In this document: one piece after another, positions 22,234 to 32,474 of the stretch
Layout: the number at the start of each line of letters is the position of its first letter
Numbering within the stretch: position 1 is the first letter of the stretch
Assembly: GCF_046630445.1 (NCBI RefSeq)
Contig: NC_092336.1
Coordinates: 209,215,501-209,279,500, forward strand
DNA length: 64,000 bases
Source of the DNA: Rutidosis leptorrhynchoides
Taxonomy: Eukaryota; Streptophyta; Magnoliopsida; Asterales; Asteraceae
Reading direction: 5' to 3'
Program-made: the position numbers and the translations under genes
Notes under the pieces: generated by a model
What the model saw: the letters and a program-made list of their open reading frames with translations, nothing else
Database searches by the model: none
What the model was told of the DNA's origin: nothing

Positions 22234-24331
22234 TTTAGTTCCATTTGGTTATTTTTATGATTTTTATGTTTTTATCTTTTGACTTTTTCATGTTTAAACT
22301 TATGTTATTGGATATATTTGTGTAATTTTTATTATTTTATTATTATTGTGTACTAATATTTCATATTTAGAATTTGAAAGTGGGATATTAAGTCCCATTT
22401 CAAATTGCCATGCATGATTATATTTGTATGTATGTATATTGTCGATTGTACAAAACAGGGTAAAACAGCGCATTTTCAAAGACTGGCATTAAGTTCAGCA
22501 AAAGCTACTAATTTTGACGACAAGATGACAAATAAATGTGATGTAACAACAGACGAAATGAACAAATGATATGCACCATTTATCATTCAGCAAACAAACG
22601 CCAATATGTTTGGAAACTTTGGTAAAATTTAATCATTTCTACGCTAATCACCCTCAATAATTTAAATTGTACTGATTTCTTGCAAATGAGGGCATTGCAA
22701 GATCTTAAGTGTGGGAAGGGGTTAAATTCTTTCGGATTTTTAAAATTTTTATTTTTATACACTTGGTTACCATTAAAAATACTAGTAACGTAGTAGTTGT
22801 ATTAGAATCTAGTGCTCTCTGATAATAAAGAACAGCCCTAGTCTTATATACTGACTACCCAATTCTAGTAAAATTTTTCAAAATTTTCAATTAAATGAAC
22901 TCAAAATCATGTTTATACATATTTATGAACGATAAAACTAGGTGTTAACACCGAAATTATTGTTACCTCGGAAAGGACATAAATTGAGAAACAAACCAAA
23001 ATGTTAAAATTCATTTAAAATGGAATAGAGAACAATAAAAAGGAAAATAAAAGCCAAGTGTGGGAAAAATTACCAAGTTATTTTAAACATATGTCACATA
23101 TTTCTGTAACAAATAAACTGAAAATACTTTTGCTTTGGACTAAACTAAACTATTTTACCCGATGAAAGAAAAGAAGAGATGGATCTACACGATGAATCAA
23201 TTCCATCATTAAAAGGAAGTAAAGTCTTCCGAAAAAGACACGCGCTTCTTGATTTAGGTCAAGAAGTTGTCATCCAGACCAGCTGTAGGTTGACGAAAAA
23301 TCTAGAAAAGTCATCACTAAAATCAGCAGGAAATCCACGGACCTCAGCATTAAACAGGGTCGCCAAGTGGTCAGATTTATCCTAACCATGAGAAAGATTT
23401 ATCTCGTACAATGGGGGGCACCATGCAAATTAGCTTGATAAGACTAATGAATCAGATCCCCAGAAAGGATAATCTCCTTAAAAGATCAAAAATCAGCTTT
23501 TAAGCCTGATATTACTCAATCCTTGAGATTGACCTTAAAGATTGAGAATTACAAACTCATGGAATTCAATGATATCTAAACTCGAGCTTGAACGAGAAAA
23601 TATTTTGATCAAAATTACAAACCGATTTGTTTTCTGAAAACCCTATTTTCAATGCGTTCATTACCATTGAACGTAAAATCCTAGGAATTCACCTGGAATT
23701 CATTACTTCACCTGAACTAAATCGGGTGTCAACCGTAAGAACGGTGGTTGCATAGTGGTCAAAGACAGGACCTTGTGCCAGACCGAAAAATTATAAGGGT
23801 GAGCTTTACTATTGCTCCTACCAAGGATAGTAATTGCATCCGACACGTTATAGACCATAATTAAAAGCATGTCAGGGGACATTGCCTTAACAGTTGCTTG
23901 TTCAACGCTTTCCTTTACAACCGGACGGTAGTTTACCGAAAGGTAATATAAGGGACAAGTAAACTGGACGTGTTGCTTTCCAAATACAAGGTTAGCAAGT
24001 GGGTGACACAAAACCGCAAGTTTTGAGCTAAAATTTTCAAATCTGAAACCCACCAAACCCACAAAAATATTTTGCAAACACCGGTAAAGGGTTATTCCGG
24101 AAAACTTATCTAGGGTAAAAACTAGATTTAATTTTCAAAAGATCAAATGTTTTCATAAAGATCCAATTTCCTTAATGGATCTAAATTTTTATAGTCATGT
24201 GGGACTGTAAACCATATCGTTACTACCATTGTTTATACCGCCATATAGAAATCACTGATGTACAAAGTGTGAAGAATAAAGAAGTGATTCTAGTATTTCA
24301 AGACGATATTGCTTGAGGACAAGCAACGTTC
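22234..24331 (+). other. 3' noncoding region of Athila-1
   Basis: It contains PPT-like motifs (AAGTGTGGGAAGGGG near 22708 and AAGTGTGGGAAAAAT near 23056), a further TAGGT...ACCGAAATT block at about 22940, a 68-codon plus-strand ORF at 23179-23385 without a known domain, and an antisense ORF at 23703-24077. The stretch 23170-24110 is less AT-rich than its surroundings, which may mean it once coded for something. Confidence 0.45.
23703..24077 (-). CDS. Antisense ORF near the Athila 3' LTR (hypothetical)
   Basis: A 124-codon minus-strand ORF starts at 24077 (MQNIFVGLVGFRFENF) and ends 620 bases inside the 3' LTR start. No domain is recognised. It lies in the more GC-balanced part of the 3' region. 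Antisense accessory ORFs in a comparable place are known in some Tat-lineage elements, but a chance ORF is equally possible. Confidence 0.2.
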   Translation of the reverse strand: MQNIFVGLVGFRFENFSSKLAVLCHPLANLVFGKQHVQFTCPLYYLSVNYRPVVKESVEQATVKAMSPDMLLIMVYNVSDAITILGRSNSKAHPYNFSVWHKVLSLTTMQPPFLRLTPDLVQVK

Positions 24332-24346
24332 AAGTGTGGGAATATT
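24332..24346 (+). other. Polypurine tract of Athila-1
   Basis: CAAGTGTGGGAATATT lies immediately before the right LTR (TGATAATG at 24347). This is the usual position of the plus-strand primer in Athila elements. Confidence 0.75.
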
Positions 24347-25520
24347 TGATAATGCTAAAAACGAACATATATTTCATAGCATTATTCCTCAAGAAAGACA
24401 AGCTTTTAGTTGCAATTGTTCTATTTACAAGTGATATTCGTTTAAATAATAAAAGGTGAAGACAAAAGACAGATTCGACGAATTGAAGACGCAAATGACC
24501 AAAAAGCTCAAAAGTACAAAATACAATCCAAGAGGTTCCAATTATTGATAAGAAACGTCTCGAAATTACAAGAGTACAAGATTCAAAACGCAAAGTACAA
24601 GATATTAAATTGTACGCAAGGACGTTCGAAAATCCGGAACCGGGACCAGAGTCAACTCTCAACGCTCGACGCAACGGACTAAAAATTACAAGTCAACTAT
24701 GCACATAAATATAATATAATATTTAAATAATTCTTATAATTATTTAATATATTATATTTATTTATAAAATCGTCGGCAGAAGAAAACAACCAAATATGAG
24801 CCTCCCCAGCTGGCCATGCGATCGCATGGCCTGGAAGGCATAAATCCATGCGATCGCATGAGCCCCAGTTCCAGCCCACATGCCTATAAAAATCGAGCAT
24901 TGGTGCACCACAAAATCCATCTATCTTTCTCTTCTCCATTCATACGTAATATTTATATTTATAATTTATATTTTAATTTTAATTATAATTCTAATAATAA
25001 GGGTATGTTAGCGTGTTGTAAGGGTGTAAGTCGAAATTCTGTCCGTGTAACGCTACGCTATTTTTAATCATTGTAAGTTATGTTCAACCTTTTTAATTTA
25101 ATGTCTCGTAGCTAAGTTATTATTATGCTTATTTAATCCGAAGTAATCATGATGTTGGGCTAATTACTAAAATTGGGTAATTGGGCTTTGTACCATAATT
25201 GGGGTTTGGACAAAAGAACGACACTTGTGGAAATTAGACTATGAGCTATTAATGGGCTTTATATTTGTTTAACTAAATGATAGTTTGTTAATGTTAATAT
25301 AAAGATTTACAATTGGGCGTCCCTATAAATTACCATATACACTCAATCGGACACGATGGGCGGGGTATTTATATGTACGAATAATCGTTCATTTAACCGG
25401 ACACGGGAATGGATTAATAGTCACTAGAATAATTAAAACAGGGGTGAAATTATGTACAAGGACACTTGGTATAATTGATAACAAAATATTAAAACCTTGG
25501 GTTACACTCAGTCGACATCC
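24347..25520 (+). repeat. 3' LTR of Athila-1, truncated
   Basis: It matches 9252-10434 to the last bases (CAGTCGACATCC) and stops abruptly at 25520. By eye there are about ten substitutions, one 6-bp deletion in an ATTTTA repeat and one 2-3-bp deletion. The second half of the LTR is absent from the window. Confidence 0.9.
24812..24860. promoter_or_regulatory. Palindrome pair in the 3' LTR (copy 4)
   Basis: Identical in arrangement to the 5' LTR copy: cores start at 24815 and 24847, again 32 bp apart, with the TATA box downstream. Confidence 0.7.
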
Positions 25521-27477
25521 AGAGAACCCAATTAGCGGTACCCTCGGTGGGTTCAGGCAAGCCTTAACGGTGGGGCTAAGCTGGTCGAAGCAATGTTCAT
25601 ACATGATATCACATGCGCTGCCACCATCCAAGTACACTCGGTGTACCTCTCTCTCGAAGATTCGCCCATTGATTGTGACAGGTTTGTCGGAGGGAGTGAT
25701 CGTGTCAAGTGCTGGGAAAGAGATCTCTTCCCAATCTATTACTCCGCTCTTTCTTTCCCTCTTGTAGGTTCTTAGCTTCTTAACTGCGAAGCATTCTGCG
25801 ATCGTAAGTATGGCGTTGTCTATATTCGGTTTCTTTTCTTCAGTTCTGGGCTCTTGCTTCGGTACCTTCGAGTTGCGTACGCCCTTTACTAAATGTGTTA
25901 ATTTCCCAGATCTGACTTCCTCTTCGATAGCTTGCCTTAAATGTATGCAGTCGTCCGTTTCATGGCCGAAGTAATTATGAAAGTCACAAAATTTACTCGT
26001 GTCTCTCATTTTTCCTTTGCTATTTAGCTTTGGTGGAGTTTTGAAGGCTTGGGTGGCCTTTTCGGTAGCTAGGATTTCTTGAGGTGACTTTACCAGCGTT
26101 CCGAGGATACCAGGGGTGTTTTCCCTTCTATAAGGGGAGCACCTATTTCGCTCGTTTCTGCTTCCGGACTTCTCTTCATGGTGACTTGGTTTTTTTTTTT
26201 TCGCTTAAAGCCTTGAGTTTCTTCGTACACGAAGCTATTCGCGGTGTCTTTTGCGTCAAGCCAAACGTATGCTTTGTCTAGCAATGCTTCGTAAGTGTCA
26301 GGGAGATCCCGACTGAGATGTTCCACCAATGCTCGGGTCCTCCAACCGTATACGAGTCCCGAGATCGTTTGTGACTCGGGGAGTCCTGGAATCTACTGGG
26401 TTTCGTCCGTATATCGAACGAGAAAAGCCCTCGAAGTTTCACCATCTTTTTGCTTAATACTGTTGGCAGCGACGTGATTCTTCTTGTGTTTCTTTTGCTG
26501 GCTAAACTTCGACCTAAAAAGTCTTTAAGGTCCTCGAAGCTGGAGACGGAATCTTTTGCTAAAGAGTTAAACCAGATCCTTGCATCACTTTTGAGCACGT
26601 ATGAGAACACGTGACAAGCCACAGCTGTATCCCATCTTGACATTCGAGCCGCACCTTCGAAGATATTTATAAAATCATCGGGGTCGTCTTTTCCTTCGTA
26701 ATACCCCAGGTGGGATGGTATCTTCATCCCGATGGGTAGCGGGTGGTTTTGTATTGAAGATACGAAAAGAGTTTTTTGACTCTTCCAAGGTTGGTCTAAA
26801 TATCCGCCAGCATTTCCGCTAGCTCCGTGGTGGAGGTTGTTCGCTATGGAGGTACCTCCGATGTACGTACCTTGGAAAGGAAAACTGACCCACGGATTAC
26901 TTCCGTTCCATAATTGTGACCCTGGGAGCAACGAAGCGCTCAGTTGAGTTACCAGGGGAATGATTCCCGCGGTTGGTAAGATAGTGCTGTCGTTAGGTAT
27001 GTTCTGTGGAGCAACAGGAAATGGGCTCCAGAAGGTATACTACTACGTAATTGGTCCTCCTAGGTGGCTCAGAGGGACACTGGTGGTGGTCATTGAATGA
27101 GCCGGCTGTGAAGGTATTGGATGGAGAGTGATACTAGGAGGGACTACCGGTTGTAAGATCTGAGGCTGGCTGGTAAGAGGGAGACTTCTTGCTGGCCAGG
27201 CCTCCATTTCTATTTTTTCGTCGACATCGTCGCTGTCATATGTCAGTGTTCTTCGACTGTGTAACTGCCCTTCTTCTCGCAACTTTTTGATAACAGCGCG
27301 TATGTTATCATAGTTGTTGAGTATGAAGGTTTGGTCGATTAGCGGTGGTGGTTCGGAATCATTCCGGTTTGTAGTTATTGGCATAGCAGGAGTGATAGGT
27401 GTCCGTGTTCCGGTTTCAGGTTGATTTACCTCAGATGGTAGAGAGAACCCGGGCGGTGGATGATCAGATTCTGCCAT
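25521..27477 (-). pseudogene. Tat-type gag and protease start, broken
   Basis: Gag probably starts at 27477 (MAESDHPPPGFSLPSE). The capsid has the conserved Tat signature, with YYEGKDDPDDFINIFEGAARM and WFNSLAKDSVSSFEDLKDF (about 26720-26510). After frame changes near 26460 and 26090-26010 come the knuckle-like CDFHNYFGHETDDC (about 25985) and the protease site YLDGGSACDIMY (about 25625-25590). A double stop lies near 27040. The frame ends at the 25521 junction. Confidence 0.8.
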
Positions 27478-27517
27478 GATCTTGCGTTTTTCAAACAAAG
27501 TAAGTATTGAAGTGGGG

Positions 27518-27534
27518 TCCCACGGATGGCGCCA
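27518..27534 (-). other. Primer binding site, Tat/Ogre type
   Basis: On the minus strand this reads TGGCGCCATCCGTGGGA, two bases inside the LTR end (TACAAACA). This form is typical of Tat, Ogre and Retand elements, where the usual primer is tRNA-Arg. Confidence 0.75.
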
Positions 27535-27536
27535 AT

Positions 27537-28300
27537 TGTTTGTACAATTCTTGGCACACCTTGTTAGCTGAACAAGGAAGTTGGGATCTGATCACTAAAT
27601 GGATGATATAGGGTGATATGATGGTGGATGTATGCTTGTTGGCGATTCCCCGAAGGTAGTACGAAGGTATCGTACTTTACGCCACCAAGATACGGAGGTA
27701 ACTCATTGAGAGTGTTTATGTATGAGTGATTATGACTGAGTGTGAATGTCTTGTCCAGGGATCATGTTCCCTTTATATAGAGTTAGGTAATAGCCTTGTC
27801 ACCAGTTTTCTAGGTAGGTTCAGTCTTCGAGGCAATCTCTGATGAGACAAAGGGGACTTTCCCTTCGGCTGACTGTAATCTCTACTGGCCCAAGAAAGTT
27901 AGCCTACAACATTCCTCTTTTGTCATTTGGATGTTAGTAGTAACGAGTTTGGTCAACCCGTTAACTTCTCTCCTTCAGTCTAGGTGATCTCGTGACTTTA
28001 GGAGTGGTCCTTGTCCATTGGTAACCGTGATCCCTTCATCAATACGTTCCTTCGTTACGATTGCTTCGTATGATGGAAGTGGATTTGTACCAACTCTGAA
28101 TATTGGGATTCTTATTTAGTGGCATTCTTCTTCTGTCCTTTGAGCGCCATTATTTGATTTCAAGGATATCCCACCTTTAGTTTGTATTTGACATATGCGT
28201 TCTTGTGATCCAACCTTATGTCATCTATCGTCGTTAGGCGTGATACCTTCGTTAGCGTGGCTTCGTGTGTCTTGACGGGAGGATACACTATCAGTATACA
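27537..28300 (-). repeat. 5' LTR of the Tat-type element
   Basis: The 764-bp LTR starts TGTATACTGATAG at 28300 and ends in GTACAAACA at 27537 on the minus strand. A TATA box (CTATATAAAGGG) lies near 27770-27781, about 520 bp into the LTR. Confidence 0.75.
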
Positions 28301-28506
28301 AGAACCCTAAACTACATTTAAAATCTAATTGACCCAAACGTGACGTCAAAAAGCACCCAATCAATTTAATTGAACAAGTTTGACACTCTTGATGTCAATA
28401 ACAGGGCGTTAAACTTCGACGGATAGCGACGTCAATTAAGAATTTGACGAAAAAGGTGTCAAATGCTAGGTGAAATATGATTGGTCCAAGCTATATAACC
28501 ATTTCC

Positions 28507-28526
28507 AAACGGCTATATAGCCGTTT
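28507..28526. promoter_or_regulatory. 20-bp palindrome upstream of the Harbinger transposase
   Basis: AAACGGCTATATAGCCGTTT is a perfect palindrome 54 bp before the transposase ATG. Its centre is TATA-like, and the half site GGCTATATA is nearly repeated just upstream (AGCTATATAACC, about 28490). It could be a promoter or transposase-binding site. Confidence 0.4.
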
Positions 28527-28580
28527 TTCATTGTCTTTTCTAAACCTATTTATTTTATCTATATAAACCCATTTTTATAT

Positions 28581-29838
28581 ATGAGTTCGTATTTAGGTGG
28601 TACCACTTCTGATTTGGAGGATATGCGAATTGTTCAACTTATGCAACAATTAGAAGACGACGAGTCCAAAGTTGAGTCCGTGCCGTGTATTCCAACAGTT
28701 TTAGGTTACATTCCTGTAGATCGTGGGGAGGTTGTGCAACGATTGTGGAACGATTATTTTTGTGAGACGCCAAAGTATCTGCCCAAGAAATTTGAAAGTC
28801 GTTTCTGTATGCGAATACAATTTCTCTTCCGTATAGAGCAAGGTATAACTAATTTATGTAGTAATGATATTCCTGAATACTTTAGTTATTTTACGGAACG
28901 TCGTGATGTTATCGGTAGACCAATTTTTACTACATTACAAAAAATTACTTTGGCTATACGCTAATTGGCATATGAAACCACTCCCAATATGTGGGACGGA
29001 TACTTGTAAATGAGCGAGTCATCGACAATACTTTGTCTAGATTAATTTTGTGGTCATCACGTTATACAAAGTGAATACATGAGATCTCCCAATGCACATG
29101 ATGTTGCATGATTATATGGTGCATACGAGGAGATACATGGTATCAAGGGTATGCTCACTAGTATCGATTGTATGCATTGGGAGTAGAGGAATTGTTCCTT
29201 TGCTTTAAAATGACAATACACTCGGGGTGACCACAAGAATTTGACCATTATGCTTGAAGTAGTTGCTTCATATGACTTGTGAATTTGGCCTGCTTTTTTT
29301 TTTGGAATGGCGGGGTTAAACAATAATATAAATATTTTGAATCAATCCCTTATATTAGATAAACTTAAGAATGGAACGCCTCCATTCGCACCATTTGAGG
29401 TAAATGGTCATCAGTACACCAAATGATATTACCTTGCTGATGCTATATAACCTAACTGGGCAACTCTAGTGAAAGGATATTGGTGTCTCACAGAAGAGCC
29501 AACGATTAAGTTTACCAGATTTCAAGCTAGTGCCCGAAAAAATGTAGAGTGGGCAGTTGGGGTTCGTCAAGTCTGGTTTTACATTTTACGACTAACTTCC
29601 CGCACTATGAAAATAAACAAGATGCGAAGAGTAATGGAGTGTTGTGGATATTACGTAACATGATTCTAGAGGATAATGGATTTGCATTAAGTAAATGGGA
29701 AGAAGCTTTTATTACCGAGGACATGGAGAATTTTCCCAAACGTATACCAATTAGAGGATGAGAGACATCATCGCAAGAGAAATAAGAGATAGAGAAGTGC
29801 ACAACCAACTTACCGAAGATCTAGTCAAGCATATTTGA
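28581..29838 (+). pseudogene. PIF/Harbinger transposase-derived nuclease, broken
   Basis: The N-terminal 127 codons are open (MSSYLGGTTSDLEDMR to LQKITLAIR), covering the region before the nuclease. The DDE nuclease part continues with many stops and frame changes. Recognisable family blocks are MLTSIDCMHWE near 29150, QYTRGDHK near 29215, VNGHQYTK near 29400 and WATLVKGYW near 29458. The C-terminal REIRDREVHNQLTEDLVKHI ends at 29838. Family Harbinger nucleases are about 400 residues long and this remnant covers a similar span. It is clearly inactive. Confidence 0.8.
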
Positions 29839-30261
29839 AATCTTCCATCGACATTTTGCACTATGCATTAGTTTATTTTTTGTATTAATATTATGTAGTT
29901 GTTAAATTTTGTATAAAATTGTTACATTATGTATTGTTGAATTTTAATAATAACTTAATTGAAGTCTTTTTATATTTAATATTTAATATAAATGTATTTA
30001 TTTACTTAATTAATTTAAAAGAAAAAAAGAAAATGAAAAATCGATGGACCCTACAAAATTTGACACCAACATTTGACATTTTGAATTAATGAAGATCAAA
30101 ATCTGACATTGTCATGTCATAGACAGATTTCACTTTTTAGCTAAAAAGTGCAAATATGTCTGTAATATCACATGCAGGGTTAAGAATAGTATTATTACTA
30201 CTTGTATTACTAACATCCTTACTTATGTATTTTTATTTCAATTATTACTTTAGTAATAATA
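29839..30261. other. AT-rich Harbinger 3' flank with a 20-bp palindrome
   Basis: No gene is seen. CACTTTTTAGCTAAAAAGTG (30131-30150) is a perfect 20-bp palindrome close to the presumed transposon end. Confidence 0.45.
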
Positions 30262-30515
30262 CTCCATTCGTCTCAAATCTATTATTTTATTTTGACTTTT
30301 AAAGTGTTTTATTTCAACTTTGACTTTGAATATTTTATTTATTTTTATTTTATATTATTCGATGATAGTAATATCAATGGATTGGTTTTATATATATTTA
30401 TTAACGGTATAACGTTCGTTAAGTATTATGTAACACATAAAAAATAATATAAGGTTAAAGTTGGAAAAAATATGCCCCTAAAGTTAAAACATGACAATAA
30501 ATATGGGACGGAGAG
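30262..30515. mobile_element. Stowaway-like MITE (Tc1/mariner)
   Basis: The left end CTCCATTCGTCTCAAAT and right end ATATGGGACGGAGAG are imperfect inverted repeats of the plant Stowaway type. A TA flanks each side (30260-30261 and 30516-30517). The element is about 254 bp, AT-rich and non-coding. Confidence 0.7.
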
Positions 30516-30517
30516 TA

Positions 30518-32200
30518 GTACATAATATACGAAGTAATATTATATTATTATTATCTTTTAATTTAAACTATTTCATTCGAATGATTTCTTTTTTGCTTTT
30601 TTAATTTTTTAAAACTAGAATATGATCCAATGCGCTTGCTATTGCATATTTATGCGGTCAATTACTCTCATTACTAGGTGTTCCACATTGCAATTGCAAC
30701 AATAGAAGTTACAACTAAATCTGTATTAGAAGATTAATAAAGACTTTTGAAACAAAAATACAGCACCATACAATAAGAATAAGAAAACTTAAGAACAATT
30801 ATGTAAATAAGTTAAACACCTGAAAATAATGTACCTTGCACTTTTGAACAGGAAGGCCGGAACAACAGTAACACTTGTACCAGTACTAACCGAGTATAAT
30901 CATAATTGTTATGTAAACATAATGTTGAAATATGTCATTTAAAAGTCAATCTAGTTTCTGAAGATGGTGTATTAAATGTTTAGAATCTGTAGATCATGGA
31001 GATGGTGTTTAGCTTAATGATTGCAGTGTAGATCTAGCTGATTTGATGTGGTTGGCAGAAGAGTTTGATGTTGTTCTCGAAGTTTTTGGCAGAAGTTAAA
31101 GGAACGCAACTTGCGTTGTTGTTGTGTTAAAGTTCCCGAGCAGAAGTAAAAACTAACAAAATTTAGGGACTTACGTGAAAGTTTTATGTGTTTTTACCTG
31201 AAAATATTAAACCAAGTTATCTTGGTCATGATATTTCATTATGAAATATTATATTCACTCGCGTTAAAATGATCTTCTGAGTCCAAATTTTCCCGCCTTT
31301 TTATTTTTTTTTATTTATTTATTTATTTTGAAAGAAGTCTAGATCTTGTTGGGGTGCTGTTCGGACGGTATCAAATGTCAATATTTGTACAGGTCAATCG
31401 GACACCATTTTTGCACACAAAGTGTGTCATATTCGCACACTGTATTTGAACAGTTAGTGTCCGAATAGCAGTTATCTTCAACTAAAGCAGCAAGTATCCG
31501 AATATTAGCAAAATCAATCAATTAACCGAATTGAAACGTGAAATCTTCTGTAATTCAATCCTTATGCTCCGGTTAATATATGAAAATATCAATTCAAAGC
31601 AAAACACTAACAAATTTGCAGAAATAGAGGTGTCTGAATATGTTCAAGTTATGAACTACAAAGCCAACAATGAAATCTGACATGTTTCTGAAGATGATTT
31701 ATGAACGAAAGTTGTTCCAAATCACTTTCTTAATGCTCGTTGATCAATTACAAGCACTAAAATCATCAATTTAGCACGAATTGAATTTTGAACGTTTTAG
31801 GCTCCAAAACTTCAAATCACGATCTGGAATTCATTCGTTGGTGAAAATGGAATCCAATTGATGTTGAGGTTTCATTTTTTGATCAGGAACACGAATTTGT
31901 ATTACTTTGGTTGATTCAACTCAAATTAAGAAACTCCTAATTTTGAGTTTGAAGGTGATAAATGTTGAAGATGAAGATCATGAGCTGAATTTTTTTAGTT
32001 TGGATGATTTGAAGAATCTAAATGTAAATTTATAATCTGAATATGTTTGATGATTGTTGAATTTCTTTTGTAATGATTTGTGAGGTGTCCGAATATCAAA
32101 CTTTGGAGAGAAAATGGTATTCAGACGAAAATTTTTGGTATTCTTACACTCACAAACACGATATTCAATATGGATCAAAGTTAGAACGGATTTAACACCT
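30518..32200. other. Noncoding region, possible retroelement interior
   Basis: I see no gene with a recognisable domain. The right end leads into a Met-type primer site and LTR on the minus strand, so part of it may be the decayed interior of that element. A GTGTCCGAATA-type phrase recurs at about 31460, 31495 and 32088. Confidence 0.35.
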
Positions 32201-32213
32201 GCTCTGATGCCAA
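32201..32213 (-). other. Primer binding site, Met type (diverged)
   Basis: The minus strand reads TTGGCATCAGAGC, one change from TTGGTATCAGAGC, just inside the LTR end TCCTGCA at 32215. Confidence 0.55.
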
Positions 32214-32318
32214 ATGCAGGACCCAATATCTATGAATGTCATGAATGTGATGAAGATCATATGAATATGGTATGAACAAGGTATGAATATTGAGAGGAAA
32301 AGTCAATTAGTCAAGACT

Positions 32319-32332
32319 AACTTTTCCACAAC
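32319..32332. repeat. LINE target-site duplication, left copy
   Basis: AACTTTTCCACAAC, repeated at 37826-37839 after the poly(A) tail. The first two A may belong to either the tail or the duplication. Confidence 0.85.
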
Positions 32333-32474
32333 ACCATCGCGGAGTCTAACCCTTTGCGCCGTCCGATATTCTAGGAGGCGATTTTTCTGTTTTTTGATTT
32401 TGCGGCTAACAGTGATTGATTGTTTGTGGTCTTCTTCGTTGATTGTTTGTGGTTGTGCTACCAGGAGGATTGGC

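Larger units (their letters stand above)
9252..25520 (+). mobile_element. Athila-1 retrotransposon (Ty3/Gypsy, Athila lineage)
   Basis: LTR (9252-11244), tRNA-Asp-type primer site, long leader, gag-pol, accessory ORF, env-like gene, 3' noncoding region, polypurine tract, and a 3' LTR that stops at 25520 where it abuts a Tat-type element. The left LTR starts TGATAATGCTAAAAACG and so does the right one at 24347. The aligned LTR parts differ at about ten positions plus two small indels by eye, which implies a recent insertion. The probable 5' target duplication is the GGAAG before 9252; its partner is lost with the truncated right end. Confidence 0.92.
25521..28300 (-). mobile_element. Truncated Tat/Retand-type retrotransposon
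   Basis: Read on the minus strand it has a 5' LTR (28300 to 27537), a primer site of the TGGCGCC...GTGGGA type, gag and the start of protease. It then ends at 25521, fused to the inverted Athila 3' LTR. RT, RNase H, integrase and the 3' LTR are missing. The protease text runs into the Athila LTR without a target duplication, so the junction is a deletion or illegitimate recombination rather than a clean insertion. Confidence 0.8.
28301..30180 (+). mobile_element. PIF/Harbinger DNA transposon remnant
   Basis: It surrounds the broken transposase gene. Subterminal TGTCAAAT/ATTTGACA repeats appear on both sides (28370-28465 and 30060-30115), but I could not define terminal inverted repeats or a TWA target duplication, so the limits are approximate. 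The left end may be clipped by the Tat-type element. Confidence 0.55.
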
